In this document: positions 18,355 through 28,072 of the stretch, one piece after another
Numbering within the stretch: the stretch's first letter is position 1
Layout: each line of letters starts with the position of its first letter
Assembly (NCBI RefSeq): GCF_002797535.1
Contig: NZ_PGFD01000001.1
Coordinates: 2,294,001-2,358,000, forward strand
Reading direction: 5' to 3'
Source of the DNA: Chryseobacterium geocarposphaerae
GTDB lineage: Bacteria; Bacteroidota; Bacteroidia; Flavobacteriales; Weeksellaceae
Length of the DNA: 64,000 nucleotides
The notes under the pieces: model-generated
The model's input: only the letters and a program-made list of their open reading frames with translations
What the model was told of the DNA's origin: nothing
The model's database searches: none
Program-made: the position numbers and the translations under genes

Positions 18355-18711
18355 ATGAGAGATTTTAAAAAGTTTGACGTTTGGCAATTAAGCCATCAAT
18401 TAACTTTAAAAATTTATACATCAACTAAAAATTTCCCTAATGAAGAAATTTTTGGATTGATCTCCCAAATCAGAAGATCGTTTGCTTCAATTGGATATAA
18501 TATTTCAGAAGGAAGCGGAAGAAATTCAGATAAAGAATTTGCTAATTTCATCAATATTGCATTAGGATCGTCAAATGAAGCCGAGAACCAATTAATTCTT
18601 GCTAAAGATTTAGGTTACATTAATGAAACTGATTATCAAAATCTTTTAACCGAATTAACAATCTTAAAAAAGAAGCTTGTCACACTATGGAACAGGCTCA
18701 ACGGAAATTAA
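18355..18711 (+). CDS. Four-helix-bundle protein (23S rRNA intervening-sequence protein family)
   Basis: The 118-residue protein is a clear member of the family first described in intervening sequences of 23S rRNA genes (S23/IVP, also related to Avd accessory proteins of diversity-generating retroelements). Diagnostic segments are FKKFDVWQLSHQLTLKIYTS, FPNEEIFGLISQIRRSFASI, NISEGSGRNSDKEFANF and ALGSSNEAENQLILAKDLGY. The family forms pentameric four-helix bundles with a basic nucleic-acid-binding surface; its role is not settled. It lies inside the groES-groEL operon, flanked by imperfect inverted repeats rich in GGCTTTTGGC-like words. This looks like an inserted cassette rather than an ancestral operon member. 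Confidence 0.92.
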   Translation: MRDFKKFDVWQLSHQLTLKIYTSTKNFPNEEIFGLISQIRRSFASIGYNISEGSGRNSDKEFANFINIALGSSNEAENQLILAKDLGYINETDYQNLLTELTILKKKLVTLWNRLNGN

Positions 18712-18727
18712 AACTAAAAAATAAACT

Positions 18728-20469
<1,742 letters not shown>

Positions 20470-20569
20470 GGATACAATTCCCATAAAGCATAAGTATGCA
20501 ATTATTTTTAAATTTAGTATATTAATAAATAGATTTAAATGCTACATATAATAACAAAGTAATAGAACT

Positions 20570-21655
20570 ATGAAAATTAATGATTATATTCTTAGATATA
20601 CTTTTCCTAATAATTATAATAAAGATGGAATTTGCAGAATTAGAACCTTTGTAAATTCTAAATTAGATACCTTAATATTAATTACTGATTTAGATACAAA
20701 AAATACTTCCATGTCTATAACAAATTCAATTGAAGTAATATGTAAAACTTTAATTGAGAAATATAGAATTCCTGAAACAACTGTTTTTATTGAACATTAT
20801 GAACCATCAGCAATTCACGATCATACATTTGATTTAGTTAAGTTAAATGTTAGCAATGATACAGAATGGGAGTCAATAACATTTAAAAATGTCATAGAAT
20901 TACTCGAGTGTAATGATACTGAAATAAACAATTTAACATTAAAAAACACCCATCTATTAGAAGAAATCGAGCAACTTAGAACATTAATTTCTCCACACTC
21001 TGAATTACCTTCTCAATTTGAATCCAAATATATGTTAAGGCAATTTGAAATTGAAAATAATATGATCAAAAAAAATGCTTTACATCAACTTATAATAAAT
21101 AATTCAAATGAAACAGAATTTTTAAACTTGTTAAGAAAGGATTTATCATTTTTCGCAGAAATTTATGCTTCTCCTAATGATAGCTACATATGCTTCTCCG
21201 AATTCCCATTAGATAATGGTTTTGTTGATTTTGTAATTTTAACTGGAAGATCAAGAATGGATGTATTTTTAATAGAGATTAAAGGAGCTGATTTTAGTTT
21301 ACTAACTCAAAATTCTTATAAAAAATTTAATTATAAAATTGATACCGCAGCTAGCCAAATCCGAGATAGGCTTGGCTATATTCATAGGAATATAATTTCA
21401 TTTAGAAAATTCGTTCATGAGGTTAGAGAGAAGGCATTTAGTGGAGAGAAAATATTTAATGCTTTTGTTGGTCCGGAACAAGATATTTTAGTAGATAAAA
21501 ACAAAGATATTAACATTCATAATATTATTATTGGCGGACGAACACAAAATGATTTAGAAGAAAGTTACAAAAGGCATGATTTTGAAACGAATTTTAATTT
21601 ACCCATTAAATTAGAATCATGGGATTCATTTTATCGAAAACTTCGTAGAAAATAA
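20570..21655 (+). CDS. DUF4263-type (Shedu-like) putative nuclease
   Basis: A 361-residue protein, visibly more AT-rich than groEL. The first 200 residues have no recognisable family and include a likely coiled coil (about 120-150: LLECNDTEINNLTLKNTHLL). The C-terminal domain (about 180-355) shows a PD-(D/E)XK-like pattern: GFVDFVILTGRSRMDVFLIE then EIKGAD (Asp near 216, Glu-Ile-Lys near 236), followed by AASQIRDRLGYI. This is the layout of DUF4263 in Shedu (SduA) anti-phage proteins, which have variable N-terminal sensors and a C-terminal nuclease. Assignment is by motif pattern only. It sits between groEL-tail copies A and B, suggesting acquired cargo. Confidence 0.65.
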   Translation: MKINDYILRYTFPNNYNKDGICRIRTFVNSKLDTLILITDLDTKNTSMSITNSIEVICKTLIEKYRIPETTVFIEHYEPSAIHDHTFDLVKLNVSNDTEWESITFKNVIELLECNDTEINNLTLKNTHLLEEIEQLRTLISPHSELPSQFESKYMLRQFEIENNMIKKNALHQLIINNSNETEFLNLLRKDLSFFAEIYASPNDSYICFSEFPLDNGFVDFVILTGRSRMDVFLIEIKGADFSLLTQNSYKKFNYKIDTAASQIRDRLGYIHRNIISFRKFVHEVREKAFSGEKIFNAFVGPEQDILVDKNKDINIHNIIIGGRTQNDLEESYKRHDFETNFNLPIKLESWDSFYRKLRRK

Positions 21656-21730
21656 AATATAATAAAATTCCCTTTGTTATAATTTTAACGCCATACTCAC
21701 TTATAGAAAAATATAATAAAAATATATTTG

Positions 21731-21823
21731 CCTATGCCAATAGTTGGCAAAATGCCGGAAATAATGTAGTCTTAACCTATACAGATAAATCAAAACCTTT
21801 CTATTATAGGGCGTTTTTTGTTT
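21731..21823 (+). repeat. groEL 3'-end repeat, copy B (decayed)
   Basis: CCTATGCCAATAGTTGGCAA and the bases that follow read P-M-P-I-V-G-K-M-P-E-I-M-stop, a decayed version of the GroEL tail [16 protein letters not shown]. About 29 of 37 bases match copy A up to the stop. The similarity returns at the terminator end (AACCTTTCTATTATAGGGCG then TTTTTTGTTT). It lies 75 bases after the DUF4263-type gene and 23 bases before the GNAT gene. Confidence 0.75.
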
Positions 21824-21846
21824 ATTCTTACATTTGAAGATCCGTT

Positions 21847-22322
21847 ATGAGAACCAAAGAGTATAACCTTCTATTAAAAAAACTGGACAAAAACAGTCCG
21901 GTCCCTTATGAACTGTTGCTATCAGCAGATCCTTCCAAAGAATTGGTTGACGAATACCTCCCGACTTCAGATGTATTTATAGTGATACAACAGAAAGAAA
22001 CAGTGGGTGTCATTGTTCTTTTTCCCCTAACAATTGATACGGTTGAAATTAAAAATGTTGCCGTTAAAGCAGCACTTCAGGGGCAGGGAATCGGTAGTTT
22101 CCTGATTGAAAATGCTATTCAGGCCGCGCAACAAAAGGCAATAAAAAGCATGATCATAGGAACCGCCAACTCAAGCACCTCACAACTCTACCTGTATCAG
22201 AAACTAGGTTTTGAACTTATGGAAATCAAAAAAATTTCTTTGTTGACCACTATGCTGAACCTATTTTTGAGAATGGTATCCAAGCAAAACATATGCTGGT
22301 TTTGGAGAAAGTATTGAGGTGA
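21847..22322 (+). pseudogene. GNAT family N-acetyltransferase, frameshifted near the C-terminus
   Basis: The first 127 residues form a GNAT domain: VEIKNVAVKAALQGQGIGSF carries the acetyl-CoA-binding R/Q-x-x-G-x-G/A motif, and TSQLYLYQKLGFELMEIKK is the usual final helix-strand. At a run of seven A (22228-22234) the frame breaks: as written it ends at 22317 with an unrelated tail (KISLLTTMLNLF). Adding one base gives FVDHYAEPIFENGIQAKHML and then VLEKVLR with stop at 22322, the expected GNAT ending. So this is either a recent frameshift or a homopolymer sequencing error. The acceptor substrate is unknown. The restored stop codon lies inside groEL-tail copy C. Confidence 0.8.
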
Positions 22323-22440
22323 AAAAGGCAAACTATCTATGGCAATGGGTGGTGGAATGCCGGGAATGATGTAACAGTCAGCGACCGAGGCAAATTAATA
22401 TACTGACTGTTCTACTTTTTGTAGAGCGGTTTTTTGTTTG
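22316..22440 (+). repeat. groEL 3'-end repeat, copy C (well preserved)
   Basis: From GAGGTGAAAAAGG onward it parallels the end of groEL. ATGGGTGGTGGAATGCC is identical to copy A, and the downstream bases give G-M-M-stop in the matching frame. The terminator is also conserved: ACTGTTCTAC (22406-22415), TTTTT, GTAGAGCGGT (22421-22430), T run. There is also an extra AACAGTCAG/CTGACTGTT inverted repeat. Differences from copy A include a silent Pro codon change (CCA to CCG). Confidence 0.88.
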
Positions 22441-22584
22441 CCTTATGGTTTTCCGTAAGGAATCCATTTGTATAACATATTACTTTAGCGAAAGCATTGT
22501 CATCAATTAGTAAACGACAAAATAAAGTTAAAAATTCCGATACTAATACGTAATTTAGAAAACTAAGCTTAAAAACATTAACCA

Positions 22585-24066
22585 ATGAAATTAAATAAAT
22601 TCACGTGGAATAATTATCTTCAAACTACAGAAGCAAAAGAAACTATTGGAATATTTCAGAATAGCGATATTGACTCAATTTCAAATAAGTTTATAAATAA
22701 CATTGAGTTTTCAGAAGAAAAAGCTACAAATTTTATTTTAAATTTATATAACTTCGCTATTAATCCAAAATTAAACTCAATCCAAAACTATCAAGAAGCC
22801 AATCTATTTTTAGAAGATATCTATGATAATGGCATTGAATTAATATTTGAAGATGGTGAAAAAGAAATCCCACTTTTAAAAGATGATTTTACCCATTTAA
22901 TTTCTATAGTTTCAACTTGGCTATTTTATGAATATCCGGAAATATTTAAGCCATACTTTTTTAAAAACAACTATGATTTATTAACTAAGATTGCAGATAC
23001 TTTTCATTTAGACCTTCCAAAGGTTCCTTTAAAAAGATATAAAAAAGAAAGATTTTTACATTACTTAGACTTATGCAAATGTTTCAATAAATTCCAAAAA
23101 GAAAATGAATTGACAGATTTTGAATTCTGTGCTTTCCTGTACGACTTTGCTCCTAAATTCATAAAGGAAACTGATGATGAAAAAGAATTACCTGAACCTT
23201 CACAAGTTTGGTGGATTGGAGGAGACAAACATGGAGAAGATTTTGAATTTTTAGATACAAATCTTAACTCAAATATTTCATCTTTTTGGCAGGGAAATAT
23301 TGATACTAAAAGAGGAGATATTTTAGTAGTTTATTGTTTAGCACCCCGAAGCTATATTCATTCTGTATGGAGAGTAAAAAGAGATGGAATTGCAGATCCC
23401 TTTTTTCATTATTACAGTAATATTTATATTACGAATGGTCAAAAGGTTCCACCAATTACAATTCACGAATTGAAAGCAGATAAACACTTTAGTAAAAATC
23501 CACTCGTAAGGAAAAACCTCCAAGGAATTAATGGCTATCCATTATCTTCTGAAGATTATTTACGCCTGCAAGAGATTTTTAATGAAAAAGGATATAATTC
23601 CTCAAATCTACCACAATTATATAATTATACCTATGAGCAAAATAAGGAAATACAAAATGAAAGAGAGGTAGAAATAAATTTAATAGAACCATTTCTAAAA
23701 CGAATTGGATATATTGAAAAAGACTGGATTCGTCAATTATCTATTCGTATGGGGCGGGGTGAAAGAAACTATCCAGATTATGCATTTCTTACTGATAAAA
23801 CACAGAATTATGAAAAAGCTTCTATGTTGATCGAAAGTAAATTTCACATAAAAAACAATAAAGAGTTAGAAGAAACATTTAAACAAATATGGTCTTATGG
23901 ACAGAGATTAAATTCTCATACACTGATTATTGCAGATAAGGACTCCATATGGATTTATTTAAGAAAAAATGATTCATTTGATAGAACAAAATATAAAAAG
24001 TTTTTTTGGAAAGAATTAGAAAACTCAGATAAGTACAATGAGGTCAAAAAACTTATTGGAAAATAG
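22585..24066 (+). CDS. Putative modified-base-sensing nuclease (EVE-like domain plus PD-(D/E)XK domain)
   Basis: A 493-residue AT-rich gene. Residues 1-200 are helical with no known family. About 205-340 resemble an EVE/PUA-like domain: SQVWWIGGDKHGEDFEFLD, KRGDILVVYCLAPRSYIHSV, PPITIHELKADKHF, then NPLVRKNLQGINGYPLSSED. About 370-490 form a nuclease-like domain: REVEINLIEPFLKRIGYIEK, then NYPDYAFLTD (Asp near 399) and MLIESKF (Glu near 416 and Lys), then QIWSYGQRLNSHTLIIADKD, as in HsdR-N-like and Mrr-like nucleases. An EVE reader joined to a nuclease is the plan of several modification-dependent restriction enzymes. Function is inferred. It lies 145 bases past groEL-tail copy C. Confidence 0.6.
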   Translation: MKLNKFTWNNYLQTTEAKETIGIFQNSDIDSISNKFINNIEFSEEKATNFILNLYNFAINPKLNSIQNYQEANLFLEDIYDNGIELIFEDGEKEIPLLKDDFTHLISIVSTWLFYEYPEIFKPYFFKNNYDLLTKIADTFHLDLPKVPLKRYKKERFLHYLDLCKCFNKFQKENELTDFEFCAFLYDFAPKFIKETDDEKELPEPSQVWWIGGDKHGEDFEFLDTNLNSNISSFWQGNIDTKRGDILVVYCLAPRSYIHSVWRVKRDGIADPFFHYYSNIYITNGQKVPPITIHELKADKHFSKNPLVRKNLQGINGYPLSSEDYLRLQEIFNEKGYNSSNLPQLYNYTYEQNKEIQNEREVEINLIEPFLKRIGYIEKDWIRQLSIRMGRGERNYPDYAFLTDKTQNYEKASMLIESKFHIKNNKELEETFKQIWSYGQRLNSHTLIIADKDSIWIYLRKNDSFDRTKYKKFFWKELENSDKYNEVKKLIGK

Positions 24067-24123
24067 ATTCTTGTCACTCAAAATCTCCTAAATTTGAGTC
24101 AATATAAAATAATCTCAACACCC

Positions 24124-25296
24124 TTGAAAACAAAATTATTCCTCCTTTCATTTTTCGGCATATTCTTCGCGAATGCACAAACCTTAAATTTTAAACATCT
24201 TTCGGATATGTCTGTGAGAAGAGGAGCAGTAACAAGTACCATTGCAGATGGCAATATCTATGTGAGCAATGGTTATAAAGATACGGACGGTAATGCCACT
24301 ATTATTGAGAAATACAGTATTAAAGATAACCGCTGGAGTATAATAAATTCTACTTTGGTTCCTAAAAGATTCTCCAATTCAGAGACTTACGGTAATAAAA
24401 TTTATATTTTTAACGGCTGGGGAAATAGTCATCTTGAAATTGTAGACCTTGAAACTCATAAAATAACGAAGGGAGCTGTTAATCATGCCTATACAGGAAA
24501 TGCAGGTTCTGCCATTCACAACGGAAAAATATATACGTTCGGAGGAAGTGGGCTAAACAATGCCGCCACCACAGTATTTTCTAACAGATTCCAATACTAT
24601 GATATTGCTTCAGATACGTGGCATCCATTACCAGATATGCCCAAAGCCAGAGAAACAAAAGGCAAAATTGTGAATGATAAACTTTATGTTATTGGTGGCT
24701 TTAACGGTACATCATCCCGTCTGGTAAATGTTTTCGACCTCAATAAAAACATGTGGACTGAGCAATACACGATGCCTGCTGCGATATCCGGTCATTCATT
24801 AGCGGTATCCGGTAATAAGATTTTTATTGCAGGGGGTTATAATAATCAAACTTTTCTTGCTTATTTTGATACTGAAACCAATAAATTACATCAGTTATCT
24901 TCAAACATGATCCCGCGAAGACATGCTGCTGCGGAAATATATAACGATAAATTATACATCATAGGTGGAAGCACAACATCTTCAACCAAATCAGCCATTA
25001 AAAGCATTCAGGTTGCTGATATTAGCGAAGAAGCACTTTCCGCTGCAGCAACCAATGAAGATGTGTTTAAATCAAAAGTTTATACCAATGCACAGAGAGA
25101 CGGTTTTACGATCAGTAATAAAAATAACAGCAATCAGTTTGAATACACTGTTTATACAATAGATGGAAAAGAAGTCGGAAAAGGTTTTGCTTATTACAAT
25201 AAAAATATAGATTTAACAAAAGTACCACGCGGAACGTATATTTTTACTTACAAAAATGAGAAAGGGGTTTTGCAGAAAGTTAGGGTGATAAGATAA
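24124..25296 (+). CDS. Secreted Kelch-repeat protein with T9SS sorting domain
   Basis: I chose the TTG at 24124 because it gives a clean signal peptide (MKTKLFLLSFFGIFFANAQ, 390 aa); an earlier TTG at 24094 would add ten residues before it. The body (about 20-310) contains six Kelch-type blades, seen as IYVSNG, IYIFNG, IYTFGG, LYVIGG, IFIAGG and LYIIGG, so a six-bladed propeller is likely. The C-terminal 75 residues (VYTNAQRDGFTISNKNNSNQ, EYTVYTIDGKEVGKG, PRGTYIFTYKNEKG) resemble a T9SS type A sorting domain. It should be a surface or secreted binding protein. The ligand is unknown. Confidence 0.8.
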   Translation: MKTKLFLLSFFGIFFANAQTLNFKHLSDMSVRRGAVTSTIADGNIYVSNGYKDTDGNATIIEKYSIKDNRWSIINSTLVPKRFSNSETYGNKIYIFNGWGNSHLEIVDLETHKITKGAVNHAYTGNAGSAIHNGKIYTFGGSGLNNAATTVFSNRFQYYDIASDTWHPLPDMPKARETKGKIVNDKLYVIGGFNGTSSRLVNVFDLNKNMWTEQYTMPAAISGHSLAVSGNKIFIAGGYNNQTFLAYFDTETNKLHQLSSNMIPRRHAAAEIYNDKLYIIGGSTTSSTKSAIKSIQVADISEEALSAAATNEDVFKSKVYTNAQRDGFTISNKNNSNQFEYTVYTIDGKEVGKGFAYYNKNIDLTKVPRGTYIFTYKNEKGVLQKVRVIR

Positions 25297-25316
25297 GAAT
25301 ATTAATAAAAACAATC

Positions 25317-25680
25317 ATGAAAAGAATTTTATCATCAATTACAATTTTACTTTTTTTTGGTAAGCGCCAAATTATCTTCGCAAATCGTTAAGAATATGAA
25401 CACTGATTTGGAAGAATTTATTAAAACCGAATCAAAAGAAGGCGGAAAACTCGACTTTAAAAATACTGTGGAAAAATATGATGGAGCTTTCATAGCTTTC
25501 GATAAAGTTTTATACAACAAAAAAGATTTTACAATTTTGATGTGGGGAGCTGCTGTAAATCAGACTGGAATAAAAGATTTTGAAAAAGCTCAATTATTAT
25601 GGGAAGAAATCAATCATCGAAAATTAACAGAACCAGAATTAAAAGCTCTAAAAAAAGGGGTTGAAACAAAACTACAATAA
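25317..25680 (+). CDS. Small secreted protein, frame broken in the signal-peptide region
   Basis: The readable main frame runs from 25357 to 25680 (about 107 residues: NMNTDLEEFIKTESKEGGKL ... FEKAQLLWEEINHRKLTEPE). Just upstream, ATG at 25317 opens a signal peptide (MKRILSSITILLF) in another frame. The two frames meet at a run of eight T (25351-25358). With seven T the product reads MKRILSSITILLFLVSAKLS then SQIVKNMN, a normal exported protein of 120 residues. So the start is probably 25317 with a +1 frameshift (real or a sequencing error). I do not recognise the family; it looks like a small helical hypothetical protein. Confidence 0.6.
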
Positions 25681-25733
25681 TAAAGATCACACTTTACTGG
25701 TTCGATTGCCTCACCTATACTCACAAACATAAC

Positions 25734-25755
25734 ACCGCTCAATTCCCAAAGCGGT
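25734..25755 (+). terminator. Terminator before arr
   Basis: ACCGCT (25734-25739), 10-base loop, AGCGGT (25750-25755), then six T. It ends the unit carrying the small secreted protein. Confidence 0.65.
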
Positions 25756-25818
25756 TTTTTAATTCCAAAACAAATTCCTAAGTTTACAGGTTCTTCCAAC
25801 CTCAAAAACACTTTCATA

Positions 25819-26244
25819 ATGGAAAACAAAAAAGACGAAACAATTCTGGATAACGGGCCATTCTACCACGGTACAAAAGCTGATTTACAAATCGGTGATC
25901 TGCTCAGTGCCGGATTTGAATCGAATTATTATCCCGAGATCATCATGAACCATATCTATTTTACTGCCTTACAAAACGGCGCCGGATTAGCTGCTGCATT
26001 GGCAAAAGGTGATGGCCGTGAACGGATTTATATCGTGGAACCGACAGGAGAATTTGAAAATGATCCCAACGTAACCGATAAAAAGTTTCCGGGAAACCCT
26101 ACCCGATCTTATCGCAGTACAAAACCTGTGAGAATTGTCGGTGAAGTAACAGACTGGATCCGGTTAACAGACGAAGAGCTCCAAAACTGGCGGGAAAGAA
26201 TCGCCAAGCTTCGGGAAAATCCGGATGCTGAAATTATTAATTAG
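25819..26244 (+). CDS. arr: NAD(+)-rifampin ADP-ribosyltransferase (Arr)
   Basis: Arr transfers ADP-ribose from NAD+ to the 23-hydroxyl of rifamycins and so inactivates them. The 141-residue protein is the right size and carries the family's main blocks: FYHGTKADLQIGDLLSAGF (His17 region), MNHIYFTAL, ERIYIVEPTGEFENDPNVTD, DKKFPGNPTRSYRS (with the conserved Asp near residue 87), then VGEVTDWIRL. These match Mycobacterium smegmatis Arr closely from memory. No integron, attC site or IS element is seen beside it, so it looks chromosomal. Its presence predicts reduced rifampicin susceptibility, which is not proven. Confidence 0.93.
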   Translation: MENKKDETILDNGPFYHGTKADLQIGDLLSAGFESNYYPEIIMNHIYFTALQNGAGLAAALAKGDGRERIYIVEPTGEFENDPNVTDKKFPGNPTRSYRSTKPVRIVGEVTDWIRLTDEELQNWRERIAKLRENPDAEIIN

Positions 26245-26279
26245 AATTGCAAATCGCAATACTCTATAAAACATCACCA

Positions 26280-26939
26280 ATGAAAAAAACCTTTGAATTT
26301 CTTAAACAATTAGAAAAAAATAACAATCGTGAATGGTTTGCCCAGCACAAAGCAGAATATGATTCGGTTGTAAAAGAAAACAAAACATTGTTTAATAAGA
26401 TTTATGCTGAGCTTCAGGAACACGATAACTTAAAAGGAATCCATATTTTCAGAATTTACAGGGATGTCCGCTTTTCCAAAGACCAGACTCCGTACAAGAC
26501 TAATTTCGGGGTTGGATATTCCCGTACAAAACCCATGTTGAGAGGCGGATATTATATTCAGCTGGACCCCGGGAACAGCTTTGTAGGTGGCGGATTTTGG
26601 GGACCGGATGCTAAAGACCTGCTCCGCATCCGTAAAGATTTTGAAATCAGTACTGCAGAAATTGAAAGGATTACTTCAGACGATACATTCATAAAATATT
26701 TTGGAGAAATTAAAGGTGATGCCGTAAAAACTGCTCCAAGAGGCTTTGATAAAGATCATCCCTCCATAAACCTCATTAGAAAAAAACAATATGTTGTCAT
26801 GAGAAAATTTACAGATAAAGAAGTTCTTTCTGATGGTTTTCAGAAAGAGGCGGTTCTCACCTTATTAGCCATGCGTCCTTTTTTTGATTATATGAGCGAA
26901 GTATTGACTACAGACCTGAATGGGGAACCGTTATTTTAA
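26280..26939 (+). CDS. DUF2461 family protein
   Basis: The ATG at 26280 gives a 219-residue protein starting MKKTFEFLKQLEKNNNREWF, the standard DUF2461 opening (hydrophobic residues followed by NNNREWF). Other family segments are IHIFRIYRDVRFSKDQTPYK, TNFGVGYSR, GGYYIQLDPGNSFVGGGFW and MRPFFDYMSEVL. Function is not established for the family. It is cytoplasmic. A TTG 33 bases upstream would add MQIAILYKTSP, which I rejected because it is outside the family's N-terminus. It follows arr by 35 bases on the same strand and may share its transcript. Confidence 0.85.
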   Translation: MKKTFEFLKQLEKNNNREWFAQHKAEYDSVVKENKTLFNKIYAELQEHDNLKGIHIFRIYRDVRFSKDQTPYKTNFGVGYSRTKPMLRGGYYIQLDPGNSFVGGGFWGPDAKDLLRIRKDFEISTAEIERITSDDTFIKYFGEIKGDAVKTAPRGFDKDHPSINLIRKKQYVVMRKFTDKEVLSDGFQKEAVLTLLAMRPFFDYMSEVLTTDLNGEPLF

Positions 26940-27035
26940 AATATAAAAACTGTTTAAGATTTCTGGCTTGCTCAATCAGGCTACTATTTTATTATTTTTA
27001 TAGCAGACTAAATCACCAAACAAAATATTAATATT

Positions 27036-27554
27036 ATGAATCTAAAAACTTTAATCACCCACACCGTCCAGTACAACAACTGGGTGTTCAACAAGTACAT
27101 CGACTGGCTTTCTACCAAATCTGATGCACAGCTCAACCAGGAAGTTATTTCAAGTTTTCCGACCATATTAAAAACACTACATCACATCTTGCAAACTCAG
27201 GAATATTGGTGGAGTTATATCGGAGAAAATGATGAATTTGATTTTGCGGCGACCTCAGCAATCACCGGTAAAGAGGAAATTTTCAATGCACTCAGAAACA
27301 ATTCTCAAAAACTGATGGATTATGTGGAAGGATTATCAGAGGAAGATCTTGTAAAAAATGTAAAAATCGAGTCTCAGTGGTTCCAGTGTGATTTTTCAAA
27401 ATACGAATACATTCAGCATATTGTTCTACACGGAACGTATCACAGAGGGCAAATTGTAACCATGGGAAGAAACGTAGGAATTACCGATGCTCCCATGACG
27501 GATTATAATTTCTGGAATATCTATAAGGATGCTGATGTAGCAAATACCAATTAA
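27036..27554 (+). CDS. DinB family (DNA damage-inducible four-helix) protein
   Basis: The 172-residue protein fits the DinB/YfiT-like superfamily: LITHTVQYNNWVFNKYIDWL at the N-terminus, a metal-binding triad of His residues (HHILQTQEYWW near residue 49 and HIVLHGTYHRGQI near 132-136) and a four-helix-bundle composition. Members are small metal-dependent enzymes such as thiol transferases, but many have no known activity. Cytoplasmic. This is not DNA polymerase IV, which is also called DinB and is encoded at 43665. A terminator follows. Confidence 0.88.
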   Translation: MNLKTLITHTVQYNNWVFNKYIDWLSTKSDAQLNQEVISSFPTILKTLHHILQTQEYWWSYIGENDEFDFAATSAITGKEEIFNALRNNSQKLMDYVEGLSEEDLVKNVKIESQWFQCDFSKYEYIQHIVLHGTYHRGQIVTMGRNVGITDAPMTDYNFWNIYKDADVANTN

Positions 27555-27583
27555 GTAAATACAATTAAATATATTTATATTAT

Positions 27584-27612
27584 AAAACCGTTCAGCTTTT
27601 CAGAGCGGTTTT
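27584..27612 (+). terminator. Terminator after the DinB-family gene
   Basis: AAAACCGTTC (27584-27593) pairs with GAGCGGTTTT (27603-27612) using one G-T wobble. Same type as the other CCGTTC/GAGCGG terminators here. Confidence 0.65.
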
Positions 27613-27646
27613 GTTATATTCGAAAATTATTTATGAAACTAAATCA

Positions 27647-28072
27647 ATGACCATCCAAGATCAAATTCAGGACTATATAACCAGCATGCCGGAATCCAAA
27701 CGCAGCGATATTCAAGAGCTCCACAACATCATTTTAGGACTCATGCCGGAATCTAAACTTTGGTTCCTTGACGGTAAAAATGAAGAAGGCAAAATAGTTT
27801 CCAACCCTAATATCGGCTATGGAGTCTATTCAATACAATACAAAGACGGAACTTCAAAAGAATTTTATCAGATCGGAATAAGCGCGAATACAACTGGGAT
27901 TTCAGTTTACATCATGGGAATTGATGATAAAAAATACTTGCTTCAAACCTATGGAGAAAAAATAGGTAAAGCGAGTGTTACCGGATACTGTATTAGGTTC
28001 AAAAAGCTGAAAGATATACATATTGACATCCTTAAAACAGCAATAAAAGACAGAATTGAAAAATTTGCATAA
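27647..28072 (+). CDS. DUF1801 domain protein (YdhG/frataxin-like fold)
   Basis: Start chosen at the ATG 27647 (MTIQDQIQDYITSMPESKRS, 141 aa), because the TTG 36 bases upstream overlaps the terminator stem. DUF1801 signatures are ITSMPESKRSDIQELHNIIL, GLMPESKLWFLDGKNEEGK, GYGVYSIQYKDG, and GYCIRFKKLKDIHIDILKTA at the C-terminus. Members have a frataxin-like fold and unknown roles. Cytoplasmic. The next gene starts at the base after its stop codon (TAA then ATG), so the two are likely co-translated. Confidence 0.82.
   Translation: MTIQDQIQDYITSMPESKRSDIQELHNIILGLMPESKLWFLDGKNEEGKIVSNPNIGYGVYSIQYKDGTSKEFYQIGISANTTGISVYIMGIDDKKYLLQTYGEKIGKASVTGYCIRFKKLKDIHIDILKTAIKDRIEKFA

Noticed and set aside
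22316..22440. A second groEL gene or pseudogene
   Set aside because: Only the last dozen or so codons and the terminator are present; nothing upstream aligns with the rest of groEL, because the GNAT gene occupies that space.
26247..26279. TTG start 33 bases upstream of the DUF2461 gene
   Set aside because: The added residues do not belong to the family, and the ATG at 26280 gives the standard N-terminus.
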